From Clostridiaceae bacterium (lineage in GTDB: Bacteria; Bacillota; Clostridia; Peptostreptococcales; Peptostreptococcaceae): a DNA stretch of 64,000 bases. Below the pieces are notes generated by a model that had not been told where the DNA came from, made no database searches, and saw only the letters and a list, made by a program, of their open reading frames with translations. The stretch is from assembly GCA_902362365.1 (NCBI GenBank), contig CABIVQ010000001.1, positions 1 to 64,000 on the forward strand, read 5' to 3'. Made by a program: the position numbers and the translations under genes. Positions 9,222 to 19,973 of the stretch are shown in pieces (position 1 is the stretch's first letter; each line of letters opens with the position of its first letter).

Positions 9222-9248
9222 TTTTAATACATGAATTTATGGTAAAAT
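9219..9248 (+). promoter_or_regulatory. Candidate promoter of dnaE
   Basis: TTGTTT (9219-9224), an 18-nt spacer, then TAAAAT (9243-9248). It begins inside the T-run of the whiA terminator. Confidence 0.45.
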
Positions 9249-9274
9249 TAAATCTATAAGCAGGAGGTGATATA

Positions 9275-12200
9275 ATGAGCAATAAATTTGTTCATCTTCA
9301 TGTTCACACAGAGTATAGTTTACTTGATGGATTTTCAAGATTAAAGAAGCTTATAAATAGATGTAAGGAACTTAATATGGATTCAATTGCTATAACTGAT
9401 CATGGTTGCATGTTTGGAGTTATAGATTTTTATAAGGAAGCTAAAAAATCAGGTATAAAGCCAATAGTAGGTTGTGAGGTTTATACAGCAGCTCGTAGCT
9501 TAAATGATAAAGATCCAAATTATGATAAGTCTCAAGGACATTTAATTTTATTAGCTGAAAATATGACTGGATACAATAATCTAATAAAGATGGTATCTAA
9601 GTCTTATGTGGAAGGATTCTACTATAAACCAAGAGTAGACATGGAGGAGCTTAGACAACACAGTGAAGGAATAATAGCATTATCAGCATGTTTAGCAGGA
9701 GATGTTTCTCAAGCTCTTATGGATAGAAATTATGATAAAGCTAAAAAACTTACACTTGAATATAGAGATATATTTGGTGAAGATAATTATTTTTTAGAGA
9801 TACAAGATCATAATTTACCAGAACAAAAAGAAGTAAATGCTGGAATAATAAAATTGTCAAAAGAATTGAATATACCATTAGTAGCAACTAATGATATTCA
9901 CTATGTAAATAAAGAAGATTCGAAAATACATGATGTTCTTATGTGTATCCAAATGGGTAAAACAGTAAATGACCCTAATAGAATGAGATTTGGTAGCGAT
10001 GAGTTTTATTTAAAGTCAAGAGAAGAAATGGAAGAACTTTTTCCATATGCTATTGATGCATTAGATAATACTGTAAAAATAGCAGAAAGATGTAATATAG
10101 AATTTGACTTTGATACAATACATCTTCCTAATTATGATGTACCAGAAGGGTATACAACAGATAGTTATCTAAGAGAATTATGTTTCAATGGACTAAAAGA
10201 AAGATACGATAATCCAAGTGAAGAAGTAATAGAAAGACTAAATTATGAGTTAAATGTTATTGAAAAAATGGGATATGTAGAGTATTTCTTAATAACATGG
10301 GATTTTATAAACTACGCAAAAGAAAATAAAATAATGGTAGGTCCAGGTCGTGGTAGTGCAGCTGGTTCTATTGTTGCATATACACTGAAAATAACAGATA
10401 TAGACCCAATTAAGTATTCTTTACTTTTTGAGAGATTTCTTAACCCAGAGCGTGTATCTATGCCTGATATAGATATAGACTTCTGTTATGAAAGAAGAGA
10501 AGAAGTTATTGATTATGTAAAAAGAAAATATGGTGAAGATCATGTTGCACAAATAATTACATTTGGAACAATGGGAGCAAAAGCTGCTATTAGAGATGTT
10601 GGTAGGGTATTAGATATCCCTTACAATAAGGTTGATAAAATAGCAAAAGAAATACCTTTTGCTTTAGGAATGACTATAGATAAAGCATTAGATACGAATC
10701 CTAACTTAAGAGAATTATATGAAAATGACTCAGAAACCAGAGAAATTATTGATGTGTCTAAACAAATCGAAGGTATGTTAAGACATGCTTCAACTCATGC
10801 AGCAGGTGTTGTTATATCTAAAAACCCTGTTGACGAATATGTACCGTTGTATAAGCATCAGGATGCAATAACTACACAATTTACAATGACAACATTAGAA
10901 GAATTAGGTCTATTAAAGATGGATTTCCTTGGTTTAAGAACACTTACAGTTATAAGGGATGCTTTAGACTTAATTGAAAAAAACTATGGAAGAAAGATTG
11001 ATTTCTCGAAAATGGATTATGATGATCCTAAGGTGTATGAGCTTTTATCATCAGGTAATACTTTAGGAGTATTCCAATTAGAAAGTGCTGGTATGAGAAG
11101 TTTCATGAAACAGCTGAAACCAGATAACTTTGAAGATATAGTTGCTGGAATTTCTTTATATAGACCAGGTCCAATGGACTCTATACCAACATATATAGAG
11201 AATAAAAATAATCCAGATAAAGTAACTTATATACATGAATCATTAAGACCAATAATGGAAGTTACCTATGGTTGTTTAGTTTATCAGGAGCAAGTAATGC
11301 AGGTTGTTAGGGAATTAGGTGGATATAGTTATGGACGTAGTGACTTAGTTAGAAGAGCCATGGGTAAAAAGAAAATGGACGTTATGGAAGAAGAAAGGCA
11401 ATACTTTATCTATGGTAAAAAAGATGATGAAGGAAATACTGAAATTACAGGATGTATAGCTAATGGAATTCCAGAAGATATAGCAAACCAAATATTTGAT
11501 GATATGATAGACTTCGCAAAGTATGCATTCAATAAATCACATGCAGCTGCATATGGTGTCTTATCATATGAAACGGCATACTTAAAGGCTCATTATCCAG
11601 TAGAATTTATGGCAGCTTTAATAACTAGTATTATGGGTAATACAGATAAAGTTGTTGAATATATTAGAGAATGTAATGCATTAGGAATAGAAGTTTTAAA
11701 ACCAGACATAAATAAAAGTTTTTCTAAATTCTCAGTTGAAGGAAGCAATATAAGATTTGGATTAGCAGCTGTAAAAAATGTAGGTGTTAATATAATTAAT
11801 AATATTATAAATGAAAGAGAGCTTAATGGTACTTTTGCAGATTTTGTAGACTTAGTAAAAAGGCTTGATTCAAAAGATACTAATAAAAGAGTATTAGAAA
11901 GCTTAATTAAATGCGGAGCATTTGATGACATAAGTCACAATAGAGCAAGCTTAATGGCAGGATATGAGCAGTTATTAGATAGTATTTCTATGGATAGAAA
12001 GAAAAATGTGCAAGGTCAAATATCATTATTTGATGCATTTGGTGGAAGTGATGAAACAGAGCAGTTCCAAGAAATATATACAATGCCGAAATTAAAGGAG
12101 TACGAAGAAAGAGAAAGATTGAGTTTAGAAAAGGAAGTTTTAGGGATGTATGTAAGTGGTCATCCTTTATCTCAATATAAAAATAATTTAGAAAGAAATA

Positions 12201-12790
12201 CTTCTATTGACAATGGAAAATTAAACTCATTAAAAGAAGATGAAGAAGCGTATATCAGCTTAGACGAAAAAGAAGTTATAATGGGTGGTATGGTCGTTAA
12301 CAAGACTATTAAAACAACTAGAAGAAATGATATTATGGCATTTTTGGAGTTAGAAGATTTGTATGGAGCTATAGAAGTTATAGTATTTCCTCAACTTTTA
12401 CAAAAATATAATAGTATACTTAATGAAGATAACATTATATATGTAAAAGGTAGGTTAAGCATAAAAGAGGGAGAGAATGCAAAAATTATAGCTAATGATT
12501 TTAAAGAAATAAATGATGAACGCAATTTCAGAAATGGTGGAAATAGCGAGGCTAAAAAAGAATCAAAAACAGGATTATATTTAAAAGTTAATAGCTTTAG
12601 TAATAATAACTTAATAGAGGAAATAAAATTAGTATTAGCGGAATGTCAAGGTAAGGAAGCAGTATACCTATATGCAGAAGATACAAGACAACTATATAAA
12701 TGGAATGGGATTTATGTAGATATAAATGATAAGACCATTTATAGGTTAGAAAGTTTACTACCAAAGGACAATATAAAGATAAAAAGCTAA
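9275..12790 (+). CDS. dnaE: DNA polymerase III alpha subunit (DnaE)
   Basis: C-family replicative polymerase subunit, 1171 residues. The N-terminal PHP domain shows HLHVHTEYSLLDG. The palm carries the catalytic aspartates in MPDIDIDF (about residue 395), with FLGLRTLT near 555. HhH and OB-fold regions lie toward the C-terminus (GGMVVNKTIKTTR and following). Firmicutes carry both DnaE and PolC; here DnaE sits alone with its own promoter. AGGAGGTG precedes the ATG. Confidence 0.97.
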   Translation: MSNKFVHLHVHTEYSLLDGFSRLKKLINRCKELNMDSIAITDHGCMFGVIDFYKEAKKSGIKPIVGCEVYTAARSLNDKDPNYDKSQGHLILLAENMTGYNNLIKMVSKSYVEGFYYKPRVDMEELRQHSEGIIALSACLAGDVSQALMDRNYDKAKKLTLEYRDIFGEDNYFLEIQDHNLPEQKEVNAGIIKLSKELNIPLVATNDIHYVNKEDSKIHDVLMCIQMGKTVNDPNRMRFGSDEFYLKSREEMEELFPYAIDALDNTVKIAERCNIEFDFDTIHLPNYDVPEGYTTDSYLRELCFNGLKERYDNPSEEVIERLNYELNVIEKMGYVEYFLITWDFINYAKENKIMVGPGRGSAAGSIVAYTLKITDIDPIKYSLLFERFLNPERVSMPDIDIDFCYERREEVIDYVKRKYGEDHVAQIITFGTMGAKAAIRDVGRVLDIPYNKVDKIAKEIPFALGMTIDKALDTNPNLRELYENDSETREIIDVSKQIEGMLRHASTHAAGVVISKNPVDEYVPLYKHQDAITTQFTMTTLEELGLLKMDFLGLRTLTVIRDALDLIEKNYGRKIDFSKMDYDDPKVYELLSSGNTLGVFQLESAGMRSFMKQLKPDNFEDIVAGISLYRPGPMDSIPTYIENKNNPDKVTYIHESLRPIMEVTYGCLVYQEQVMQVVRELGGYSYGRSDLVRRAMGKKKMDVMEEERQYFIYGKKDDEGNTEITGCIANGIPEDIANQIFDDMIDFAKYAFNKSHAAAYGVLSYETAYLKAHYPVEFMAALITSIMGNTDKVVEYIRECNALGIEVLKPDINKSFSKFSVEGSNIRFGLAAVKNVGVNIINNIINERELNGTFADFVDLVKRLDSKDTNKRVLESLIKCGAFDDISHNRASLMAGYEQLLDSISMDRKKNVQGQISLFDAFGGSDETEQFQEIYTMPKLKEYEERERLSLEKEVLGMYVSGHPLSQYKNNLERNTSIDNGKLNSLKEDEEAYISLDEKEVIMGGMVVNKTIKTTRRNDIMAFLELEDLYGAIEVIVFPQLLQKYNSILNEDNIIYVKGRLSIKEGENAKIIANDFKEINDERNFRNGGNSEAKKESKTGLYLKVNSFSNNNLIEEIKLVLAECQGKEAVYLYAEDTRQLYKWNGIYVDINDKTIYRLESLLPKDNIKIKS

Positions 12791-12847
12791 GAAGTAAAAA
12801 ATAAAAAAATAAATACTTACGAATAGTATAAAAAATGTTTTGAGATA

Positions 12848-12856
12848 TGATATAAT
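12848..12856 (+). promoter_or_regulatory. Extended -10 promoter of pfkA-pyk
   Basis: TGATATAAT is an extended -10 element (TG at 12848-12849, TATAAT at 12851-12856) with no good -35. It leaves a leader of about 105 nt before pfkA. Confidence 0.55.
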
Positions 12857-12919
12857 ATCAAAAAATGGATATTTTTAGAGATTTTTAATTTTTTTACCTG
12901 TAATGGGATGAAAAAATGA

Positions 12920-13927
<1,008 letters not shown>

Positions 13928-13946
13928 TAATAGGAGGAATATATAT

Positions 13947-15707
13947 ATGCTTAAAAATGTAAAAAGGACTAAAATAGTTTGTACTCTAGGGCCAGCTTCA
14001 GATAGTGAAGAAGTTTTAACAAAGCTTGTTGAGAATGGGTTAAATGTTTGTAGATTTAACTTCTCTCACGGTTCACATGAAGAACATAAAAGAAGATTAG
14101 ATACAGCTAAAAAAGTTAGGGAAAAATTAAATAAGCCTGTAGCATTATTACTAGATACTAAAGGACCAGAAATAAGAACTGGGCAATTTGCAGATCCAGA
14201 AGTATTCTTAGAAGAAGGTAGCCAATTCACTATAACAATGAAAGATGTTGTAGGAACAAAAGAAATGTGTACAGTAAGCTACAAAGATCTTGCTAATGAT
14301 GTTAAATCAGGAGATGTAATATTAATAGATGATGGTTTAGTAGGACTTAGAGTACAAGAAGTAAATGGAGATGACATAGTTTGCTTAGTTGAAAACTCAG
14401 GTATAGTTAAAAACCATAAAGGAGTAAATGTTCCTGGAGTTAAAATAAACCTACCAGCAATAACTCCTAAAGATATAAGTGATATAGAATTTGGGATAAG
14501 CCAAGGAATAGACTTTATAGCTGCATCTTTCGTAAGAAAAGCGTCAGATGTGTTAGCGATAAGAGAAATATTAGAAAATAATAATGCTACAGATATACAA
14601 ATAATATCTAAGATAGAAAATCAAGAAGGTGTAGATAACCTAGAGGAAATATTAAAAGTGTCTGACGGTATAATGGTAGCAAGAGGTGACTTAGGTGTTG
14701 AAATACCAACAGAAGAAATGCCTATAGTTCAAAAAATGATGATAAAAAAATGCAAGGAACTAGCAAAACCTGTTATAACTGCTACTCAAATGCTTGATTC
14801 TATGATAAGAAACCCAAGACCAACAAGGGCAGAAGTAACAGATGTTGCAAATGCAATATACGATGGAACAGATGCAATAATGTTATCTGGAGAAACTGCT
14901 GCAGGAAAATATCCAGTAGAAGCAGTAAAAACAATGGCTACAATAGCTAAGAGAACTGAAGAAACTTTAGAATATGCTAGATTACTAAAAGAAAATTCTT
15001 CTAATAATGAAACAGTTACAGATGCTATAAGCTATGCAACTTGTTCAACTGCAGTTGCATTAAATGCATCAGCAATTGTAACAGCAACGTCTTCAGGATA
15101 TACTGCAAGAATGGTATCTAAATTTAGACCACAATCTCCAATAGTGGCTGCAACTGCAGATGAAAAAGTTATGAGACAATTAAACCTTAACTGGGGGGTT
15201 TATCCAGTAAAATCTGAATTAGCATCAAATACTGATGAGGTTATAGAAAATTCTATAGAGTCAGCTAAAAAAGCTAATTATGTAAATGATGGAGAATTAG
15301 TTGTAGTAACGGCTGGAGTTCCAGTTGGTGTAAGTGGTACAACTAACCTAATTAAAGTTCATGTAATGAGCGAAGAAATAGTTCAAGGTATTGGTGTAGG
15401 TGATAAAACTGTAGAAGGTAAAGTTCGTATAGTTAAGTCAGGAGAAGAGTGTGAGAACTTCAATGAAGGAGATATATTAGTAACTACTATGACTGATATA
15501 GAAATGAATCCTTATATAGAGAAGGCTGCTGCTATAGTTACAGAAGATGGAGGAATGACATCTCACGCAGCTATAGTTGGATTAAACTTAAATAAAGCCG
15601 TAGTAGTATCGGCTTCAAACATACTAAACTCAGTTAAAGATGGAGAAGTTATAACTGTAGATTCTTCTAGAGGTGCTATATATAGAGGATCAACAAGAGT
15701 TTTATAA
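13947..15707 (+). CDS. pyk: Pyruvate kinase with C-terminal PEP-utiliser-like domain
   Basis: Converts PEP and ADP to pyruvate and ATP. It has 586 residues: the (beta/alpha)8 and B domains with TLGPAS, NFSHG and LLDTKGPEIRTG, the substrate-loop region MVARGDLGVE (about 245), then TATQMLDSMI and the C-domain. An extra C-terminal PEP-utilising mobile-like segment (about 480-586, TSHAAIVG) follows. This 585-residue form is usual in Bacillus and clostridia. ATG 13947 follows AGGAGGAA; the longer in-frame reading from 13884 lies within pfkA. Confidence 0.97.
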   Translation: MLKNVKRTKIVCTLGPASDSEEVLTKLVENGLNVCRFNFSHGSHEEHKRRLDTAKKVREKLNKPVALLLDTKGPEIRTGQFADPEVFLEEGSQFTITMKDVVGTKEMCTVSYKDLANDVKSGDVILIDDGLVGLRVQEVNGDDIVCLVENSGIVKNHKGVNVPGVKINLPAITPKDISDIEFGISQGIDFIAASFVRKASDVLAIREILENNNATDIQIISKIENQEGVDNLEEILKVSDGIMVARGDLGVEIPTEEMPIVQKMMIKKCKELAKPVITATQMLDSMIRNPRPTRAEVTDVANAIYDGTDAIMLSGETAAGKYPVEAVKTMATIAKRTEETLEYARLLKENSSNNETVTDAISYATCSTAVALNASAIVTATSSGYTARMVSKFRPQSPIVAATADEKVMRQLNLNWGVYPVKSELASNTDEVIENSIESAKKANYVNDGELVVVTAGVPVGVSGTTNLIKVHVMSEEIVQGIGVGDKTVEGKVRIVKSGEECENFNEGDILVTTMTDIEMNPYIEKAAAIVTEDGGMTSHAAIVGLNLNKAVVVSASNILNSVKDGEVITVDSSRGAIYRGSTRVL

Positions 15708-15716
15708 AAAATTATG

Positions 15717-15731
15717 AATTGTCAGAAAATG
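15717..15731 (+). promoter_or_regulatory. CodY-box-like site, distal
   Basis: AATTGTCAGAAAATG matches the CodY consensus AATTTTCWGAAAATT at 13 of 15 positions. It lies 10 nt after pyk and about 180 nt before the NSS transporter. A second match is at 15823. Confidence 0.45.
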
Positions 15732-15778
15732 ATTGAACATTATGGAAAATAATGTTATTATATATTTAAGTTATTTAT

Positions 15779-15813
15779 GCCACTAGGTTGCTAGTAAACT
15801 TAGTGGCTATTTT
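15779..15813 (+). terminator. Terminator after pyk
   Basis: A 9-bp stem (GCCACTAGG / CTTAGTGGC, one G-U) with an 11-nt loop, followed by the modest T-tract TATTTTATAA. Confidence 0.65.
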
Positions 15814-15822
15814 ATAATTTAA

Positions 15823-15837
15823 AATTGACAGAAAATT
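15823..15837 (+). promoter_or_regulatory. CodY-box-like site upstream of the NSS transporter
   Basis: AATTGACAGAAAATT matches the CodY consensus at 13 of 15 positions, 73 nt before the transporter start. It includes a TTGACA that could be a -35. CodY represses amino-acid uptake genes in amino-acid-rich conditions. Confidence 0.5.
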
Positions 15838-15909
15838 TCAAAAAATTAAAAAATACATACTGTATAAAATCTACATTTTTATTATATTAACAAAAAGGAG
15901 GGAGATATA

Positions 15910-17475
15910 ATGACTGAAAGTAGAGAGAACTGGGGTTCAAAAATTGGTCTTATATTAGCAATGGCAGGAAATGCTGTTGGTCTAGGGAACTTCTGGAGAT
16001 TCCCTTATGTAGCAGCGTCTAATGGTGGAGGCGCATTTATGATACCATACTTTTTTGCACTAATAGTTATAGGTATACCTGTAATGTTAATAGAATGGAG
16101 TATAGGTCGTTATGGAGGAAAACATGGACATGGGACATTAGGTCCAATGATGTATTTACAAGCAAAACAAGCCATGTCACCTAAGAAAGCAATTATAATA
16201 GGTTCTTTATGTGGAATGATAGCATTTGCAGTAACAATATTAGTTAACTCTTATTATAACCATATAATAGGTTGGTCATTAGGATTTGCAATACATTCAT
16301 TACTTGGTACATATAAATCAGATCCAGGTGCATTCTTTAGTGCATATGTGCAAGATCCAAAGATGTTAGTATTTTGGGTAATATCATTAGGAATATTAAC
16401 AACTGCAGTAATGAAGGGTATACAAGATGGTATAGAATCTTGGGCGAAGATAATGATGCCTGTGCTTTATGTGTTTGGTATTATATTAGGAATAAGAGCT
16501 TTAACGCTAGGTTCACCAATTAACCCGGACTGGAGTTCTTTAAAAGGTTTAAACTTCATTTGGAATCCAGATTTTAGCCAATTATCTTGGAGTTCAGCAA
16601 TAGCTGCAGCAGGTCAAATATTTTTCACATTATCTTTAGGAATGGGTATTATACAAAACTATGCTTCATACCTAAAGCCAGATGAAGACATAATAACTGC
16701 ATCAGTAGCTACAGTATCATTAAATGAATTTGCAGAGGTTATATTAGGCGGTACTGCTGTTATACCTATAGCGTATGCATTTTTAGGACCAGAGGGTATC
16801 AAAGGGAGTATAGGTTTAGCATTTATGGCCTTACCAAATGTATTTAGTACTATGACTGGTGGAGGAATTTTTGGAGCTCTATGGTTCTTATTATTATTCT
16901 TTGCTGGTATAACATCAGCTATAGCAATGTACAACTATTTAGTTGCATTACTAGAAGAAGATGCCGGAATAGATAGAAAAAAAGGAGCTTGTATCGTTTT
17001 TATAGGTTACTTAATAGTAGGGGCACCGATAGCTTTAGAATCAGTACTAACTAAAAGTGCAAATCTAATGTACTTTACAGAAGTTGATAACTGGATAGGT
17101 AACTATCTGTTAATAGTTCTAGGTTTAATAGAAATAGTAGTTATTGGATGGTGTGTAAAAGATAGTGCACTTGAAGAAATGAATAAAGGTGGATTATGGA
17201 AGATTCCAAAGTGGTTCTTTAGATTATTCCATCAATTCTTAACTCCAATAACGATAATAACTTTCTTAGTATTCTTTACAAAAGATTATTGGATACAAGG
17301 TAACTTTAAATTAGTACCATCATATGTTGCGTCAACACCAGAGTTTATTCCTTGGGTTAATTTAGGAAGAGCAGTGGTACTTATAGTTCTTGTTGTAGGA
17401 TTTATTCAATCTTATAAATCAATTAAAAGTAAATATACTAAAGAAATAGAAAATAATAAGGCGACGAACTTATAA
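15910..17475 (+). CDS. Sodium-dependent transporter, neurotransmitter:sodium symporter (NSS) family
   Basis: 521-residue membrane protein with about 12 hydrophobic segments. The NSS signature GNAVGLGNFWRFPYVA lies at about residue 20, in helix 1 with the unwound ion/substrate site. Bacterial members (MhsT, LeuT, MetP) import amino acids with Na+. A 31-residue MetS-like subunit follows, pointing to the methionine/alanine MetPS subtype. Two CodY-like boxes lie upstream, which agrees with amino-acid uptake. AAGGAGGGAG precedes the ATG. Confidence 0.92.
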   Translation: MTESRENWGSKIGLILAMAGNAVGLGNFWRFPYVAASNGGGAFMIPYFFALIVIGIPVMLIEWSIGRYGGKHGHGTLGPMMYLQAKQAMSPKKAIIIGSLCGMIAFAVTILVNSYYNHIIGWSLGFAIHSLLGTYKSDPGAFFSAYVQDPKMLVFWVISLGILTTAVMKGIQDGIESWAKIMMPVLYVFGIILGIRALTLGSPINPDWSSLKGLNFIWNPDFSQLSWSSAIAAAGQIFFTLSLGMGIIQNYASYLKPDEDIITASVATVSLNEFAEVILGGTAVIPIAYAFLGPEGIKGSIGLAFMALPNVFSTMTGGGIFGALWFLLLFFAGITSAIAMYNYLVALLEEDAGIDRKKGACIVFIGYLIVGAPIALESVLTKSANLMYFTEVDNWIGNYLLIVLGLIEIVVIGWCVKDSALEEMNKGGLWKIPKWFFRLFHQFLTPITIITFLVFFTKDYWIQGNFKLVPSYVASTPEFIPWVNLGRAVVLIVLVVGFIQSYKSIKSKYTKEIENNKATNL

Positions 17476-17488
17476 GGAGAGGATATAT

Positions 17489-17584
17489 ATGACTAGTTCA
17501 GCATGGTTATTTTTGGGATGCATATGGTTCACGATATTTATAACTATAGCAATATCGATGAGGAAAATAATAAAAAATCAATAG
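17489..17584 (+). CDS. metS: MetS-like small subunit of NSS amino-acid transporter (31 aa)
   Basis: A 31-residue single-span membrane peptide beginning MTSSAWLFLGCIWFTIFI and ending in a basic tail (MRKIIKNQ). It starts 13 nt after the NSS gene with GGAGAGG before the ATG. Size, position and the one-helix/basic-tail layout match the MetS small subunit of MetPS-type methionine/alanine importers. It is shorter than usual gene-calling cut-offs. Confidence 0.82.
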   Translation: MTSSAWLFLGCIWFTIFITIAISMRKIIKNQ

Positions 17585-17595
17585 AATAATTTAAA

Positions 17596-17673
17596 GGGTA
17601 TGTTATAAGAGGTGTATTAAAAACGGGATAAGTAAATCCTTTTGATACATACTCTGATAATATACTCCTTTTT
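17596..17673 (+). terminator. Long hairpin terminator after metS
   Basis: Arms 17596-17618 and 17645-17668 pair over about 20 bp with a few bulges and G-U pairs, followed by TTTTT at 17669-17673. The loop contains a minor GGAT/ATCC hairpin. It is larger than a standard intrinsic terminator, so a leader role for the next gene is not excluded. Confidence 0.65.
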
Positions 17674-17708
17674 AATATTAAGAAAGGTACAACTATGGGG
17701 GTGTTTTT

Positions 17709-18407
17709 TTGAAGACAAATTTAATTCTAAGTACAATAAGTCAATTAATAGAAGAGTTGAATAAGATAAAAATAATAAAAGAGAATAAACTAAAAAAATA
17801 TAATAAAGAATTACATAATATAAGATCGGAGTATGGAAAAATAGAGATAGAAGGGAATTTTAAAAAACAATATAATCAATTAAATTCAAAAGGTATAGAG
17901 CTGTTACGAGAGTTAAGAAACAATAAAAAACTAGATAAAAATAAGGTAGTGCATGATATAGAATTATACATAAGGTATCTAAATATATCTTTATATGATT
18001 TTCAAGAAAGGACAGTATATTTAAGAAAGTACATAACAAGTTTCTTATTTTCATCAATATTATTCTTAGCTTTATCACCACAGTTTTATGGATTTATACT
18101 TCCAGTATTATTCTTTTTACCGATATACTTAGGTTTAAAAGGAGTAAAACAAAGATCTATGACTGGATTTTACATGACAATGAGTGTAGTACCTGTAGCG
18201 TTTATGACGGCTACAACATGGATTAGATATGGAATCAGTGTAAGTAAGGATTATACTCAAGCAGTAACATCAATAGTAGAAAGTGGAGTTTCTCAAAATC
18301 TAGCGCAAAATTTGGTATGGATAGGACCTTTACTTGGAGTTTTATTGTTATTATTTTCAATAGCACAGCTATACAGAGGAATTAAAAGTAAAGATTTATT
18401 TATTTAA
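17709..18407 (+). CDS. Conserved-looking membrane protein with N-terminal coiled coil, function unknown
   Basis: 232 residues, not recognised. The first 110 residues are highly charged and helical (KIIKENKLKKYNKELHNI, ELLRELRNNKKLDKNK), consistent with a cytoplasmic coiled coil. Three hydrophobic segments follow at about 112-145, 152-172 and 200-222, and the tail KSKDLFI is short. The start is a TTG at 17709, 7 nt after GGGGGTG. It stands alone between two strong terminators. It could be a membrane-tethered scaffold, but no function can be assigned. Confidence 0.75.
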   Translation: MKTNLILSTISQLIEELNKIKIIKENKLKKYNKELHNIRSEYGKIEIEGNFKKQYNQLNSKGIELLRELRNNKKLDKNKVVHDIELYIRYLNISLYDFQERTVYLRKYITSFLFSSILFLALSPQFYGFILPVLFFLPIYLGLKGVKQRSMTGFYMTMSVVPVAFMTATTWIRYGISVSKDYTQAVTSIVESGVSQNLAQNLVWIGPLLGVLLLLFSIAQLYRGIKSKDLFI

Positions 18408-18432
18408 GGGCTTTATAAGCCCTTGTTTTTTT
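18406..18432 (+). terminator. Intrinsic terminator
   Basis: A perfect 8-bp stem AAGGGCTT / AAGCCCTT with a 3-nt loop, then G and seven T. It begins within the stop codon of the preceding gene. Confidence 0.92.
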
Positions 18433-18484
18433 GGTAAAATAAATTCTTGTAGTTTCTTAAAAAATATGTACGGAGGATTAACCT

Positions 18485-19846
18485 ATGTTGTCAAAAAATA
18501 AAGAGTATGTAGTAGATATAGTTGATATAGGTCAGGGCGGAGTTGGAATAGGTAAATACGATGGTTTTACAGTATTTGTAGATGGAGGACTAATAAACGA
18601 CAGGATTAAAGTAAGAATTAACAAATCTAAGAAAAATTACGCAGTTGGAGATATAGTTGAAATAATAGAAGAGTCCCCATTTAGAGTAAAGAGAAAATGT
18701 AGTGATAATCTAAAAGATTGTGGAGGGTGCCAAATTCAAGAATTAGACTATCAAAAACAACTTGATATAAAAACAAATGAAGTAAAACAAGTTATAAGTA
18801 GAATCGGAAAATTAGAGGATGTAGTAATTCATGACACTTTAGGAATGGAAGAGCCAGTAAGATATAGAAATAAGGCTCAATTTCCAATTCAAAAGGTTAA
18901 TAATAATCTGTTAATAGGTTTTTATAAAAAGAAAAGTCATGACATAATACCTACGGATAAATGTATAATACAACATGAAATAAATGATAAAATCATGAAA
19001 ATAATTAAAACTTATATAAATGCATATAAGGTTAGTGTATATGATGAAAAAACTCATACAGGAGTTTTGAGACATTTAGTAACAAAGGTAGGATTTACAA
19101 CGAATGAAGTTATGGTAGTTTTAGTTGCTAATGGTAAGAAATTACCTTATTTAAAAGAGTTAGCATCTGTATTAGAAGAAAATGTACCAGGGTTCAAAAC
19201 TTTAGTTGTAAATGTTAATAGAGAAAAAACTAATGTTATATTAGGTAGGGAAAATATAGTTGTTTATGGAGACGGAAAAATAAATGATTATATAGGAGAA
19301 TTAGTATTTGAAATATCTCCATTGTCATTCTTCCAAGTAAACCCTGTTCAAACTGAAGTTTTATATAACAAGGCTTTAGAATATGCAGATTTAAAGGAGA
19401 ATGATACTGTATTTGATATATACTGTGGAATAGGAACGATATCTTTATTCTTAGCTCAAAAAGCTAAAAAAGTATATGGAATAGAGATAGTTGAAGATGC
19501 TATTAAAGATGCAAAAATAAATGCTAATTTAAATAATTTAGATAATGTTGAATTCTATGTAGGAAAAGCTGAAGAAGTTGTTCCTAAGATGTATAAGGAA
19601 GGTAAGACAGCTAATGTTGTTGTTGTTGACCCTCCAAGAAAGGGATGCGATGAGAAGGTTCTCGATACTATAGTTTCTATGAAACCAGATAGAGTTGTAT
19701 ATGTTTCTTGTAACCCATCTACTTTAGCTAGAGATTTAGCATATTTAGATGAAAGAGGATACAAGTGTTTAGAGGTACAACCAGTAGATATGTTCCCTCA
19801 TACAATGCATGTTGAAAGTGTTGCTAAACTTGAAAAAATTAAATAA
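18485..19846 (+). CDS. rlmD: 23S rRNA (uracil-C5) methyltransferase, RlmD/TrmA family
   Basis: SAM-dependent RNA m5U methyltransferase, 453 residues. The N-terminal TRAM domain is followed by a [4Fe-4S] cysteine set (CSDNLKDCGGCQ about 78, with a later KCIIQHE). The Rossmann motif DIYCGIGTISLFLA is near 312, the VVVDPPRKGC loop near 380, and the catalytic cysteine is in VYVSCNPSTLARDL near 405. Firmicutes often have several paralogues (RlmCD type), so the exact uridine is uncertain. ATG follows CGGAGGA. Confidence 0.93.
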   Translation: MLSKNKEYVVDIVDIGQGGVGIGKYDGFTVFVDGGLINDRIKVRINKSKKNYAVGDIVEIIEESPFRVKRKCSDNLKDCGGCQIQELDYQKQLDIKTNEVKQVISRIGKLEDVVIHDTLGMEEPVRYRNKAQFPIQKVNNNLLIGFYKKKSHDIIPTDKCIIQHEINDKIMKIIKTYINAYKVSVYDEKTHTGVLRHLVTKVGFTTNEVMVVLVANGKKLPYLKELASVLEENVPGFKTLVVNVNREKTNVILGRENIVVYGDGKINDYIGELVFEISPLSFFQVNPVQTEVLYNKALEYADLKENDTVFDIYCGIGTISLFLAQKAKKVYGIEIVEDAIKDAKINANLNNLDNVEFYVGKAEEVVPKMYKEGKTANVVVVDPPRKGCDEKVLDTIVSMKPDRVVYVSCNPSTLARDLAYLDERGYKCLEVQPVDMFPHTMHVESVAKLEKIK

Positions 19847-19859
19847 TTTTTAAAAATAG

Positions 19860-19904
19860 ACCGATATATATGTACGAAATATTAGTATATATATATCGGT
19901 TTTT
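19860..19904 (+). terminator. Intrinsic terminator after rlmD
   Basis: A 12-bp stem ACCGATATATAT / ATATATATCGGT around a 15-nt loop, followed by TTTTAATTT. Confidence 0.85.
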
Positions 19905-19973
19905 AATTTGATACATATAATATTAAAATAGATAAAGTATGGATGAAGTTAAATTATATATAATATAACGAAA

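Noticed and set aside
11593..11931. Minus-strand 112-residue frame inside dnaE
   Set aside because: Antisense to conserved polymerase sequence; no start signal.
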